A DNA stretch of 64,000 nucleotides from Pseudomonadota bacterium (GTDB taxonomy: Bacteria > Myxococcota_A > UBA796 > UBA9615), in contig JAAESI010000010.1 of assembly GCA_024229515.1 (NCBI GenBank), positions 64,001 to 128,000 on the forward strand. The letters run 5' to 3'. Positions 1 to 8,561 of the stretch are shown here, piece after piece. A program made the position numbers and the translations under genes. Under the pieces are notes generated by a model. That model was not told where the DNA came from and ran no database searches. It worked only from the letters and a program-made list of their open reading frames with translations. Position 1 is the stretch's first letter; every line of letters begins with the position of its first letter.

Positions 1-1066
1 CGACCGCGATGCCGAACCCGTCCTCGTCCAGATCGTCGTCCCGGGTGCCCGGATCGCAGTCGTCGTCGAGGCCGTTGTAGACCGTCTCGACCTCCCCCGG
101 GTTCACGTTGGGGTTGGTGTCGTCGCAGTCGTCCCCGCCGCAGTCCAGCCCCGTGAAGCCGTCCTCGTCCTCGTCGCTGGCGTCGGTGTCGCCGGAGCAG
201 TCGTTGTCGGCGCCGTCGCAGGCGACCTCGGGCGCGCCCGGGTAGGTGTTGGGGTCGGCGTCGTCGCAGTCGCCGTCCGCCACCGTGAAGCCGTCGCTGT
301 CCCCGTCGAAGCAGGTGATGTCGCCGCCGACGCTGTAGGTCAGGGCGAACGGAGAGGCGACGAACACGGCGTCGTTGATCAAGGAGGCGTCCCAGCCATT
401 CCCGGACTGGTCCGGAGCGACCGCGGAGAACACGATCTCGTCCATCGGCCAGTGGGCGTAGAGCCCCGCCTCGGTCCCGGTCAGCGCCCAGTCCATCGTG
501 CAGAGGATCTGGTCGGCGGAGCGGGCCACAGACCAGACCCGGACCTCGTCGATGATACCGTTGAGCGAGTCGCTGCCATAGTTGCCGCCGTCGGTCTCGG
601 CGCCGAGCAGCCAGGTATCGAGGCCGTAGGTGGGGGTCGTGTCGACCGACGTGACCGCCGCCAACGAACCGTCGAGGTAGAAGCTGACGAGGTTGCCTTC
701 GACGACGACGGCGACGTGCCGGAGCACCCCGGTGTTCAGCGGCAGGCTGAGGCACATCGTGTTGGCGGTCTCGCAGTCGTCGTTCTCGAACTCGTCGTCG
801 TCGTCCAGCTCCACGACCCAGGAGTTCTGCACGTAGCCGGCGTAGATGGCGTTGTAGGCATCCGTCAGCTCCGACGCCGAGAACACCGTCTGCGTCAGCG
901 TGATCGCGTCGAACCGCACCCACGCCTCGATGGTGTAGTTCGTCCCGGGATCGAGCTCGCCGAGGTCCACGTAGTCCGTACCGCCGTCGAACTGCACCGC
1001 GTTGGTGGTCTGGGCGGCGGCGGCGGTGGGCAGGAGCAGGAGCAGGAGCGGAAGCAGGCGGCGCAT
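1..1066 (-). CDS. Secreted LamG-like / MopE-repeat protein, partial (C-terminus beyond window)
   Basis: The frame is open from an ATG at 1066 to the window edge, giving 355 residues of an incomplete protein. A signal peptide (MRRLLPLLLLLLPTAAAAQ) leads into a LamG/concanavalin-like beta-sandwich at about residues 22-215: NAVQFDGGTDYVDLG, then YTIEAWVRFD, and later IIDEVRVWSVARS. From about residue 270 come MopE-type Cys/Asp repeats (DGDCDDADPNTYPGA, NDCSGDTDASD, DDCDDTNPNVNPGE, NGLDDDCDPG), which are thought to bind Ca2+. It is probably an exported, surface-displayed protein of unknown ligand. It is divergent from proB with about 50 bp between. Whether it ends in a MYXO-CTERM tail like 38335-40385 cannot be seen here. 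Confidence 0.85.
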   Translation of the reverse strand, partial: MRRLLPLLLLLLPTAAAAQTTNAVQFDGGTDYVDLGELDPGTNYTIEAWVRFDAITLTQTVFSASELTDAYNAIYAGYVQNSWVVELDDDDEFENDDCETANTMCLSLPLNTGVLRHVAVVVEGNLVSFYLDGSLAAVTSVDTTPTYGLDTWLLGAETDGGNYGSDSLNGIIDEVRVWSVARSADQILCTMDWALTGTEAGLYAHWPMDEIVFSAVAPDQSGNGWDASLINDAVFVASPFALTYSVGGDITCFDGDSDGFTVADGDCDDADPNTYPGAPEVACDGADNDCSGDTDASDEDEDGFTGLDCGGDDCDDTNPNVNPGEVETVYNGLDDDCDPGTRDDDLDEDGFGIAV

Positions 1067-1117
1067 GCCCCAAGGATACCTGCCCGCCGCGGGCGGACCC
1101 GGTATCGTCCGGCGCCG

Positions 1118-2257
1118 ATGGATCCGGTCCGCCCCGCCCTGTGCTCGTGCCGCCGCGTGGTCGTGAAGGTGGGCACCCGCGTGCTCGCCCACGACGACGG
1201 CCGGCCGGCCCTCTCGCGGCTGTTCGCGATCGTCGAGCAACTGGGGGCCCTCGCCGCCAGCGGCACCGACGTGCTCCTGGTCTCCTCGGGCGCGGTGGGG
1301 CTCGGCCGGGAGGCGCTCGGCCTGACCTCGGCCCCCGTGCAGTTGGAGGAGCGGCAGGCCTGCGCGGCGGTGGGCCAGAGCCGCCTGATGCAGCTGTACA
1401 GCGAGGGCTTCGGCCGGGTCGGCGCAGTGGCCGCGCAGGTGCTCCTGACCGAGGGCGACTTCGACGACCGGGTCCGCTACCTGAACCTCCGCTCGACCCT
1501 GAACGCGCTGCTGCGCCACGGGGCGATCCCGGTGATCAACGAGAACGACGCCGTCAGCACCGAGGAGTTGGCCTTCGTCGAAGGCGCGACGCGGCCGGTG
1601 TTCGGCGACAACGACCGGCTCAGCGCGCTGGTGGCGACCAAGCTGGACGCCGACCTCCTGGTGCTCCTGACGGACGTCGACGGCGTGTACGACCGCGACC
1701 CCCGCCACGACGACGGCGCCCGGCTGCTCGCCACGGTCACGCCGGCGACGGTGGACAGCGTGGCGGCGGGGACCGGCGGCGCGGCCGAGGGGCTGAGCCG
1801 CGGTGGCATGCGGAGCAAGGTCGAGGCGGCGAAGATCGCCCAGGCCTCCGGCTGCCACGCGGTCATCGCCTCAGGCCTCGCCGGCGACTCCATCGCCCGG
1901 GCGATCGCGGGGTCCGAGGTCGGCACCTGGTTCCCCGCCACCGACGCGCCGAACGCCCGCCGTCGCTGGATCGCCTGGGCCGCCGCGGCCCGGGGAGCGC
2001 TGCACTTGGACCCCGGCGCAGTGGCCGCCTTGCGCGATCGTGGCGCCTCCCTGCTCGCCGTCGGCGTGACCCGGGTGGAGGGTGACTTCGGCCCTGGCGA
2101 CATCGTCACCCTGCACGCCCCCGATGGAAGCTCCGTCGGTCGCGGCATCGCGCACTGCGACGCCCCCACCGCCCGCTCCTGGGCCGCGGGGCAGATGCCC
2201 GACGGGGTCAGGAACCACGACGCCCTGGTGCATCGGGACAACCTGGTCTTGGAGTAG
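1118..2257 (+). CDS. proB: Glutamate 5-kinase
   Basis: 379 aa. It catalyses ATP-dependent phosphorylation of glutamate to gamma-glutamyl phosphate, the first step of proline synthesis, in the cytoplasm. The amino-acid kinase fold is at about residues 8-255: VVVKVGTRVL, SSGAVGLG, NENDAVS, FGDNDRLSALVATKLDAD and LLTDVDGVYDRDPR. A PUA domain follows at about 285-365. The open frame extends upstream to 452, but that part is Arg/Gly/Val-rich shadow sequence of the divergent gene. I start at ATG 1118 because family homology begins just after it (RRVVVKVGTRV). It faces proA with 24 bp between stop codons, so the two proline genes are convergent, unlike the usual proBA operon. Confidence 0.95.
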   Translation: MDPVRPALCSCRRVVVKVGTRVLAHDDGRPALSRLFAIVEQLGALAASGTDVLLVSSGAVGLGREALGLTSAPVQLEERQACAAVGQSRLMQLYSEGFGRVGAVAAQVLLTEGDFDDRVRYLNLRSTLNALLRHGAIPVINENDAVSTEELAFVEGATRPVFGDNDRLSALVATKLDADLLVLLTDVDGVYDRDPRHDDGARLLATVTPATVDSVAAGTGGAAEGLSRGGMRSKVEAAKIAQASGCHAVIASGLAGDSIARAIAGSEVGTWFPATDAPNARRRWIAWAAAARGALHLDPGAVAALRDRGASLLAVGVTRVEGDFGPGDIVTLHAPDGSSVGRGIAHCDAPTARSWAAGQMPDGVRNHDALVHRDNLVLE

Positions 2258-2281
2258 CCGGCGAAAGGTCCGGCCCAGCGG

Positions 2282-3574
2282 TCAGGCCTTCAGCGCCCGG
2301 TGCGTGAACGACCGCTTCCCCGGCCCGTACTCGCCGGCCCCCTGCCCTCGCCCCCGCAGCAGCCACCGGGTGGTCAGCAGCCCTTCGACCCCGACGGGTC
2401 CGCGGGCGTGGATGCGGCCGGTGCTGATGCCCACCTCGGCCCCCAGTCCGTAGCGAAAGCCGTCCGCGAAGCGCGTGCTCGCGTTGTGGAACACCGACGC
2501 CGAGTCCACCCGCCGCAGGAACGCCTCCGCGGCCGCTTCGTCGTCGGTGACGATCGCATCGGTGTGCCCGCTTCCGAAGCGGTGGACGTGGTCGATCGCG
2601 GCGGCCAGATCGTCCACGACGGCGACGGACAGGTCGAGGGTCCCGTACTCGGTGCGCCAGTCCGCGTCCGTGGCCGGCACCCAGGGCACCTCCCCGAGCA
2701 TCGCGCCCGCGGTCGCGTCGGCCCGCAACGTCACTCCGGCGGCCACGAGCGCCGCTCCCACGTCCGCCAGAGCAGCAAAGTCGCGGTGCACCAGCAGCGT
2801 CTCGGTGGCGTTGCAGGCGGCGGGGTAGTCGGTCTTGCCGTCCACCGCCAGCGCCGCCGCCATGGCGGGATCGGCGGCCGCGTCCAGGACGAGGTGGCAG
2901 ACGCCCTCGGCGTGCCCCAGCACCGGGATGCGGGTGGACTCCTGGATCGAGCGCACCAGCGCCCCGGATCCGCGCGGGATCACCAGGTCGATGCAGTCGT
3001 CCAGCTCCAGCAGCGCATGCACCGCCGCGCGGCCTTCGATCCCGGCGACGGCGTCGGGGCTCAGGCCTTCGTCCGCCAGCGCGTCGCGCAAACAGCCGAC
3101 CAGCGCCCTGTTGCTCGCCACGGCCTCTCGGCCACCCTTGAGGAGCACCGCATCGCCCGCCCGCAGGGCCAATGAGCCGATCTGGATCACGGCGTCCGGC
3201 CGGGACTCGAAGATCACCAGCAGCACCCCCAGGGGGGAGCGCACCTGCTCCAGGATCAGCCCGTCGTCCAGTTCGGTCCGCCGCAGCGGCACGCCGATCG
3301 GATCGGCCCCCGCCGCCAGCGTGTTCACGCCTTCGATCAGGGTCGTGAGCTTGCTCGGGGTCAGCGCCAGCCGGTTCAGCAGCGACGCCTCGAGGCCCTC
3401 GGCCGCGGCCACCCGCAGGTCCTCGGCGTTGGCCGCGAGGATCGCGGCTTCGCGTTCGGCGAGGAGCCCCGCGAGGCGGCACAGGACCGCCGTTCGACGC
3501 TCCCCCGCGGCCCCCGCGAGCCCTCGCTGAGCGGACCGCGCCGCCTCCGCGACGACCCGAAGCTCGGCGCTCAT
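2282..3574 (-). CDS. proA: Gamma-glutamyl phosphate reductase
   Basis: 430 aa, close to the usual length of about 417-430. It reduces gamma-glutamyl phosphate to glutamate-5-semialdehyde with NADPH, the second step of proline synthesis. It has the aldehyde-dehydrogenase-like fold with the ProA catalytic Cys context YPAACNATETLLVH. Other family landmarks are VLLVIFESRPDAVIQIGSLA, GDAVLLKGG and the C-terminal VEGLLTTRWLLRG. The start is ATG 3574 (MSAELRVVAEAARSAQ); upstream in-frame sequence belongs to the neighbouring gene in another frame. The ATG overlaps the stop of the preceding gene as ATGA, which suggests translational coupling to that small membrane-anchored protein. Confidence 0.95.
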   Translation of the reverse strand: MSAELRVVAEAARSAQRGLAGAAGERRTAVLCRLAGLLAEREAAILAANAEDLRVAAAEGLEASLLNRLALTPSKLTTLIEGVNTLAAGADPIGVPLRRTELDDGLILEQVRSPLGVLLVIFESRPDAVIQIGSLALRAGDAVLLKGGREAVASNRALVGCLRDALADEGLSPDAVAGIEGRAAVHALLELDDCIDLVIPRGSGALVRSIQESTRIPVLGHAEGVCHLVLDAAADPAMAAALAVDGKTDYPAACNATETLLVHRDFAALADVGAALVAAGVTLRADATAGAMLGEVPWVPATDADWRTEYGTLDLSVAVVDDLAAAIDHVHRFGSGHTDAIVTDDEAAAEAFLRRVDSASVFHNASTRFADGFRYGLGAEVGISTGRIHARGPVGVEGLLTTRWLLRGRGQGAGEYGPGKRSFTHRALKA

Positions 3575-4041
3575 TGCACCCCCATGATGATCCACTTGAG
3601 CTCGTGCTCGACCACCTCGTGGCCCTTGAACTCGACCCCGATCCGCTTCGTCTCCACCATCTTCTGGCGGAACGCGGGCCGGGGCTCGATGTGCACCGCG
3701 CCGTCGGTGATCGGGTACGCCTCCGTCATCCCGCCGCCGTAGTGTAGGGTCAACTTCCCCTGGTAGGGACGCTCGGTCCCGGCGGCGTCGACCTCGAACA
3801 GCTCGGTGAACGCCAGCTTCAGCGGGCTCCCCAGATCCACTTCGTACTTCATCGTCCAACCCGGCTCGACCGGCCGGCCGATCTCGACGGCGGGGGCCGC
3901 CGGCGCCGCAGCCGCTTCGGGGGCGGGCGCGGGCGTGGGCGGGGGCTGGTTCGACCCCAGCACCTTGACGGTGCCCAGCCAGATCACCGCGATGGTGAGG
4001 CCGAGGATGATCTTGCGGTCGGGGGTTCCGGTCTCGGTCAT
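3571..4041 (-). CDS. Membrane-anchored protein with Ala/Pro linker, unknown function
   Basis: 156 aa, not recognised. A short basic N-terminus (MTETGTPDRK) is followed by one hydrophobic segment (IILGLTIAVIWLGTVKVLG), an Ala/Pro-rich linker at about residues 30-55, and a beta-rich C-terminal domain (about 60-156; e.g. WTMKYEVDLGSPLKL, LTLHYGGGMTEAYPI). The likely topology is N-in with the domain in the periplasm. The stop overlaps the proA start by 4 bp, so the two probably share a transcript although no functional link to proline synthesis is evident. Start ATG 4041 is preferred over an upstream ATG at 4122, which overlaps the divergent GNAT gene. Confidence 0.7.
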   Translation of the reverse strand: MTETGTPDRKIILGLTIAVIWLGTVKVLGSNQPPPTPAPAPEAAAAPAAPAVEIGRPVEPGWTMKYEVDLGSPLKLAFTELFEVDAAGTERPYQGKLTLHYGGGMTEAYPITDGAVHIEPRPAFRQKMVETKRIGVEFKGHEVVEHELKWIIMGVQ

Positions 4042-4060
4042 GGCGGCGCAGTCTACTCCT

Positions 4061-4582
4061 GTGACCGACGGGCTCCAGTTGCGACGCTTCGACCTCTCCG
4101 GCGACGACATCAGCGCGCTCACCGGGGTCGTCCGCCGCGCCTACGCCACCCTCGCGGACCGCGGCCTCCGCTACGTCGGCACCTGGCAGGAAGACGACGT
4201 CACGCGCTCACGCATCGAGGACGCCGAGTGCTGGTGCCTGTGGGACGGCGAGGTGCTCGCGGCCACGGCCGCCTTCTACGGTCCGGATCACCTGGGCGGG
4301 ACGCCCTTCTACGATCAGCCCGGGGTCGCCACCTTCGGCCAACTGGCGGTGGATCCCGACCGCCAGGGCCAGGGCCTCGGCCACCGCCTCCTGGACCACG
4401 TCGAGGCCCGCGCACGGACGCTCGGCGCGCACGAGATCGCGTGCGACACCTCGGAGCACGCCGACCACCTCGTCGCCCTGTACACCGCCCGCGGCTACCG
4501 GCCCGTCGGCACCTACGACTGGGACCTCACCAACTACGTGAGCGTGCTGCTGTCCCTCAAACTCGGGGATCCCGCTCGCTGA
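4061..4582 (+). CDS. GNAT family N-acetyltransferase
   Basis: 173 aa with a GTG start (VTDGLQLRRFDLSGDD). It is predicted to transfer an acetyl group from acetyl-CoA to an unidentified amine. The acetyl-CoA-binding motif A is clear: FGQLAVDPDRQGQGLGHRLL (about residues 92-111), with the Q/R-x-x-G-x-G/A loop. The C-terminal strand/helix LVALYTARGYRPVGTYDW is typical of GNATs. GTG 4061 is chosen because upstream in-frame codons overlap the divergent gene at 3571-4041 and have no homology. The 3' end overlaps the convergent channel gene by 26 bp. Confidence 0.85.
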   Translation: MTDGLQLRRFDLSGDDISALTGVVRRAYATLADRGLRYVGTWQEDDVTRSRIEDAECWCLWDGEVLAATAAFYGPDHLGGTPFYDQPGVATFGQLAVDPDRQGQGLGHRLLDHVEARARTLGAHEIACDTSEHADHLVALYTARGYRPVGTYDWDLTNYVSVLLSLKLGDPAR

Positions 4583-5981
4583 GCACGACGAGGCGGTCGC
4601 CCTTGGTGACGACCGTGGCCGAGTCGGGGTTCACCACCACCTGCTGCTCGCCCCCCTCCTCGCAGTGGATGAACGCCACCAGCACGGCCCCCTGATCGTC
4701 CTTGAGCTCCCGGTGGAGGTCTCGGATGGTCTTGCCCGCCGACGCCCTGCCCACGGTCACCTTGCGCAGCGCGTTGCCGTAGCGGTTGGTCAGGATCTCG
4801 TCGACGATCGACACCACCCCGCGGTTCCGCTCGGCGCTCCCCATGATTACGGCGCCGTACTCCTCCGACACGACGATCTCCTCGACGTGGGCCATGCGCA
4901 GCAGCTCTTCGTTCTGCCGGTTGGTCAGCTCCGCGATCGTGAAGATGGTGGGCGCGATCTTCTCGATGGTGAGCGCCGCGAGCACCGTGCGGGCGTCCCG
5001 GTCCTGGTCGCTGCGGGGCACCTGATCGTCGGCCAGGAGGATCGCCGAGGAAGCCCCCCGCACGCTGACGAGGTCGAGGATCTCCATGCGCGTGTAGTCG
5101 CCCTGGATCTTGTAGAGCAGCTCCTGCTTGATGCCCTCGGCGGGCAGCTCGGGGACCAGCTCGGCGGTCTCCGTGACGAGCACGACCTCCCGGTCCTCCG
5201 GCCCGCTGAACAGCTCCTGCAGCATCGTCGGCCCGCCGCGGTTCCAGCCGAAGACGACGGTGTGGTCTCGGAGTTCGTCCAGTTCCATCGTTCGCATCTC
5301 CCCCATCGTCGCGCTCAGTCGGGTGGTGATCGACGCGGACACCGTGCCGATGAAGAGGCCGAACAGCGTCAGCCCCCCCAGCATCAGCGTCAGCGTCGCC
5401 ATCCGGCCGACGTGGCTGGTCGGGTTCGCGCCGATCGGCTCGCCGCCGATCGTGCTCGCCACCGTGAAGTACAGGATTTCGCCGACCCCCTCGAGGCCGG
5501 CGGTGCCCGCCTCGGCGTGGTTCAGGACCACCGCGCCCGCGAGCATCAACGCCGCCGTGGCGGTGCCGAGCATCGTGAGCTCCTGCAGCGTCGCCCGCAG
5601 CGCCCCCCGGAACACCAGCAGCCGGCGGCTGAACAAAGCGCCGGCGCGGAAGATGCGGAGGAGCATGAGGATGCGGAGGAAGCGGAGCGGCCGCAGCAGC
5701 GGCAGGCAGGCGAGGATGTCGGGCCAGAAGCGCACGAAGAACCGCCGCTTCCGGGTCGCGATCCAATAGCGGAGGCTCAGCTCGACCACGAACAGCAACG
5801 TGATCGCGTCCGACACCGTCACCGAGATCGCCCAGGCCTGGCTGTCCGCCGGGAGCACCGCCGAGCCGACGATCAGCCCGACGCTCGCGAGGATGAGCCC
5901 GGCGAGCACGATCTCCGTGTACGGATGATGGAGGAAACGCTCGACGCGTCGCTTGACCGTGTCGGTGCGGTGCTTCCTCAT
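4557..5981 (-). CDS. Six-TM voltage-sensor-like ion channel with cytoplasmic RCK/TrkA modules
   Basis: 474 aa. Residues 1-200 form a channel with S1-S4-like helices, an Arg-rich S4 candidate (LRPLRFLRILMLLRIFRAG) and a pore loop (ILYFTVASTIGGEPIG) before the last TM helix. The filter region reads TIGGEP instead of TVGYG, so K+ selectivity cannot be assumed. After about residue 235 come RCK-type Rossmann units, the first beginning VVFGWNRGGPTML. GWNRGG replaces the usual GxGxxG and resembles the Castor/Pollux and CASTOR-like RCK variants. A TrkA_C-like domain closes the protein (about 395-474). The start overlaps the stop of the phosphoesterase gene as ATGA, indicating co-translation. The ion and the ligand are unknown. 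Confidence 0.8.
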   Translation of the reverse strand: MRKHRTDTVKRRVERFLHHPYTEIVLAGLILASVGLIVGSAVLPADSQAWAISVTVSDAITLLFVVELSLRYWIATRKRRFFVRFWPDILACLPLLRPLRFLRILMLLRIFRAGALFSRRLLVFRGALRATLQELTMLGTATAALMLAGAVVLNHAEAGTAGLEGVGEILYFTVASTIGGEPIGANPTSHVGRMATLTLMLGGLTLFGLFIGTVSASITTRLSATMGEMRTMELDELRDHTVVFGWNRGGPTMLQELFSGPEDREVVLVTETAELVPELPAEGIKQELLYKIQGDYTRMEILDLVSVRGASSAILLADDQVPRSDQDRDARTVLAALTIEKIAPTIFTIAELTNRQNEELLRMAHVEEIVVSEEYGAVIMGSAERNRGVVSIVDEILTNRYGNALRKVTVGRASAGKTIRDLHRELKDDQGAVLVAFIHCEEGGEQQVVVNPDSATVVTKGDRLVVLSERDPRV

Positions 5982-6832
5982 CGGTGCCAGATCGGTCCGC
6001 CCCAGCCACGGTCGGGACCGTCGGGGCCGGGGAGGATCTCCCGCACGTAGTGGTCGATCCCCCTGTCCTGCTTCCAGTGGCGGGGGTAGCCGATGGCGAC
6101 CTCTTCGAAGCGCACGCCGTCACGCCAGTCGGTCGCCCGCATGTGCAGGTGGCCGTGCACGACCGCGCGGGTGTTCCAGCGGGTGTGCCAGTCCTCGGTC
6201 TCCTTCGTCCCGCACCAGATGACGAAGCGCGGGATCTTGAAGAGGCGGACCAGGTCCATCCGGAAGGGGAAGTGATTGACCAACACCTTGGGTACGTCCG
6301 CGGGCAGCGAATCCATGCGTTCGCGGGTCAACTCGACCCGGGCGGCGCACCACGCCTCACGGCTGGGGTACGGATCGGGCTCCAGGTACCACTCGTCGGT
6401 GCAGACGAGGCCCGCCTCCGCCGACCACGCCAACGCCTCGGTGCGGTCCATGCCGTCGGGGCAGAACGAGTAGTCGTACAGCAGGAACAGGGGGCAGACA
6501 TACGCCGGGCCCCCCTCCCCTTCGAACAGCGCCGGCGGGTCCTCGGGGGTGAGCACGCCGTGCTTGGCGGCGAGCTCGCAGAGGTGCTCGTAGCGGGCCA
6601 CGCCCTTGAGGTCCGACTTCGGCCCCGACCACAGCTCGTGGTTGCCGGGCACCCAGAAGACCTTCGCGAACCGGGGGGCGAGGGTGGCGAACACCCACTC
6701 GATGTCCTCGGGCTTCTCGGCGAGGTCCCCCGCGAGGATCAGCCAGTCGTCCGGACGCGCCGTCATCGACTCTACCGCGTCGCGGTTGACCGAGTGGCGG
6801 ACGTGCAGATCGGAGATGGCGAAGAGCTTCAC
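5978..6832 (-). CDS. Calcineurin-like metallophosphoesterase
   Basis: 284 aa with a GTG start at 6832 (VKLFAISDLHVRHS). Metal-ligand motifs appear in order: ISDLHV (D-x-H), LAGDLAE (GD), VPGNHELW (GNHE/D), VLVNHFP and VHGHLHM (GH-x-H). That is the full dinuclear centre of the family. Substrate is not predictable; it is cytoplasmic with no signal peptide. The longer frame up to 7069 overlaps the divergent hydrolase antisense and is rejected. It is the first gene of a two-gene unit with the channel (4-bp overlap). Confidence 0.88.
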   Translation of the reverse strand: MKLFAISDLHVRHSVNRDAVESMTARPDDWLILAGDLAEKPEDIEWVFATLAPRFAKVFWVPGNHELWSGPKSDLKGVARYEHLCELAAKHGVLTPEDPPALFEGEGGPAYVCPLFLLYDYSFCPDGMDRTEALAWSAEAGLVCTDEWYLEPDPYPSREAWCAARVELTRERMDSLPADVPKVLVNHFPFRMDLVRLFKIPRFVIWCGTKETEDWHTRWNTRAVVHGHLHMRATDWRDGVRFEEVAIGYPRHWKQDRGIDHYVREILPGPDGPDRGWGGPIWHR

Positions 6833-6859
6833 GCGTCCCGAGTCTGCCAGACTGGCGCC

Positions 6860-7444
6860 ATGCCCCGCCCGCTCCTGGTCTTCGCTCACGGCGCCGGCGC
6901 GCCCATGACCCACCCCTGGATGGAGGCCTGGGCCGCGCGGCTGGACGCCGTCGGCGCCGTGCATCGCTTCAACTACCGCTACACCGCGGAGGGACGGAAG
7001 GCGCCCGACCGGCTCCCCAAGCTGATGGATCGGCACAAGGAGGTCATCGCGGAAGCGCGCGCGGCCCACCCCGATGCTCCCCTAGTGCTGATCGGCAAGT
7101 CCATGGGGTCGCGCGTCGGCTGCCACATCGCCGACGAGGTCGGGGCCGCCGCGGTGGTGTGCTTCGGCTACCCGCTGGTGTCGATTCGGGGGGCGGTGCG
7201 GGACGAGGTGCTGCTGGCGCTGCGGACCCGAATTCTGTTCGTCAGCGGCGACCGCGACCGGCTGTGTCCGCTGGAGGCCCTGGGGTCGGTCCGAGCGAGG
7301 ATGACGGCGCCGTCGACGCTGCACGTCGTGCGGGGCGGGGACCACTCCCTGAACCTGCGCAAGCGGGACCTCAAGGCCTGGGGGATCGAGCAGGGGGACA
7401 GCGACAACCAGGCGATGGACGCGGTGCAGGCGTTCCTTGCCTGA
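6860..7444 (+). CDS. Small alpha/beta-hydrolase (KANL3/Tex30-like, COG3571 type)
   Basis: 194 aa. Landmarks are LLVFAHGAGAPMTHPW (oxyanion region), the nucleophile elbow LIGKSMGSRVG with Ser, an acid region VSGDRDRLCP and the catalytic His in GGDHSLNL. All three catalytic residues are in place. This is the short dienelactone-hydrolase-like family found near human KANL3/TEX30; the substrate is unknown. ATG 6860 is chosen because the phosphoesterase start lies 27 bp upstream on the other strand; the longer frame back to 5984 is antisense to that gene. Confidence 0.85.
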   Translation: MPRPLLVFAHGAGAPMTHPWMEAWAARLDAVGAVHRFNYRYTAEGRKAPDRLPKLMDRHKEVIAEARAAHPDAPLVLIGKSMGSRVGCHIADEVGAAAVVCFGYPLVSIRGAVRDEVLLALRTRILFVSGDRDRLCPLEALGSVRARMTAPSTLHVVRGGDHSLNLRKRDLKAWGIEQGDSDNQAMDAVQAFLA

Positions 7445-7475
7445 TCCGACCGGCGGCTCCGGCCGTACCCCCCGC

Positions 7476-8561
7476 ATGATGCTCGCCCGCTTCGCGCTCC
7501 TGTTCGTCGTCCTGATCACCGCCGCATGCGCCATGGGCGCCGCCGTCGTGCCCGAGGAGGTCGTGCCCCACTTCGGCCGGCTGATCGTGCGCGGCGCGCT
7601 CCTCGCGGGCGCCGGGTCGCCGGTCGACGTCGAGGTGCTCGACGGGTGGATCGTGGCGGTCGGCCCCTCCATCGACCCCAAGGGGGCCGAGGTGGTGGAC
7701 GCGACGGGCCAGTGGATCGCGCCTGCGTTCATCGATTCGCACGTCCACATGGAGTACTACCCGATGGTCTCGGAGATGGCCGGCGGCGGCGGCGCGGCGG
7801 TGGTGGATCACGCGGCTCCGGTGGTGTTCTTCGAGCGGGATTGGGCCCCCCTGCAGGTGCTCGGCTCCGGACCGATGGTGACCGCCGTGGGGGGCTACCC
7901 GACCCAGGGCTGGGGCGCCGGCGGCTACGGACGCGAGGTCGTCGGGGGGAACGAAGCGGCCGAGGCGGTGCGCGAGCTGCGCGACCTCGGCGCCGGGCTC
8001 ATCAAGCTGCCCGTGACCACCGGGAGCCAGCTCCAGGACGACGCGATGGAAGCGGCCGTGGCGCAGGCTCACGCCGTCGGACTGAAGGTCTCGACTCACG
8101 CGATGGGCAACGACCACGCCCAGCGGGCGGCCGACGTGGGCTGCGACCTGCTCGCCCACACCCCGACCTCGGCCCTCAACGACGAGGCGATCGAGGCGTG
8201 GGCGGGGCGGGCCGTGATCAGCTCGTTGCGCGCCTTCGGCGGCGGGGCGGCGGCGGTGGCGAACCTAGAGGCGCTCCGCGGTCGGGGCGCGACGGTCCTG
8301 TACGGTACAGACTTCGGCAACACCCGGACCCCGGGGATCGACCGGCTGGAGCTGACCTACCTGATGGAGGCAGGGTTCAGCGGAGCCGCGATCCTGGAGG
8401 CGGGCACAGCCGCGCCGGTGGCCTTCTGGGGGTTCGACGATCTCGGTGCGATCGAGCCCGGCAAGCGGGCCAGCTTCCTGCTGCTGGATCGGGATCCCCT
8501 GCAGGACCCGCTGGTGCTCAGCGAGCCCGCGGCCGTGTTCATCGACGGGAACCGCCGGTAG
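7476..8561 (+). CDS. Exported amidohydrolase family protein
   Basis: 361 aa starting at tandem ATG codons 7476/7479. A hydrophobic leader (MMLARFALLFVVLITAACAMG) contains a possible but weak lipobox (TAAC). The enzyme body shows the first metal motif SHVHMEYY (H-x-H) at about residue 89, His in STHAMGNDH and LLAHTP, and the late Asp in LYGTDFG, followed by the C-terminal strand piece GAIEPGKRASFLLLDRDPL typical of imidazolonepropionase-like amidohydrolases. It would hydrolyse a cyclic or amide substrate outside the cytoplasm; the substrate is unknown. Its stop abuts that of the convergent lipoprotein gene (TAG|CTA at 8559-8564). Confidence 0.85.
   Translation: MMLARFALLFVVLITAACAMGAAVVPEEVVPHFGRLIVRGALLAGAGSPVDVEVLDGWIVAVGPSIDPKGAEVVDATGQWIAPAFIDSHVHMEYYPMVSEMAGGGGAAVVDHAAPVVFFERDWAPLQVLGSGPMVTAVGGYPTQGWGAGGYGREVVGGNEAAEAVRELRDLGAGLIKLPVTTGSQLQDDAMEAAVAQAHAVGLKVSTHAMGNDHAQRAADVGCDLLAHTPTSALNDEAIEAWAGRAVISSLRAFGGGAAAVANLEALRGRGATVLYGTDFGNTRTPGIDRLELTYLMEAGFSGAAILEAGTAAPVAFWGFDDLGAIEPGKRASFLLLDRDPLQDPLVLSEPAAVFIDGNRR

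Noticed and set aside
452-1117. N-terminal extension of proB
   Set aside because: The extension is antisense to the LamG/MopE gene, and kinase homology begins only after ATG 1118.
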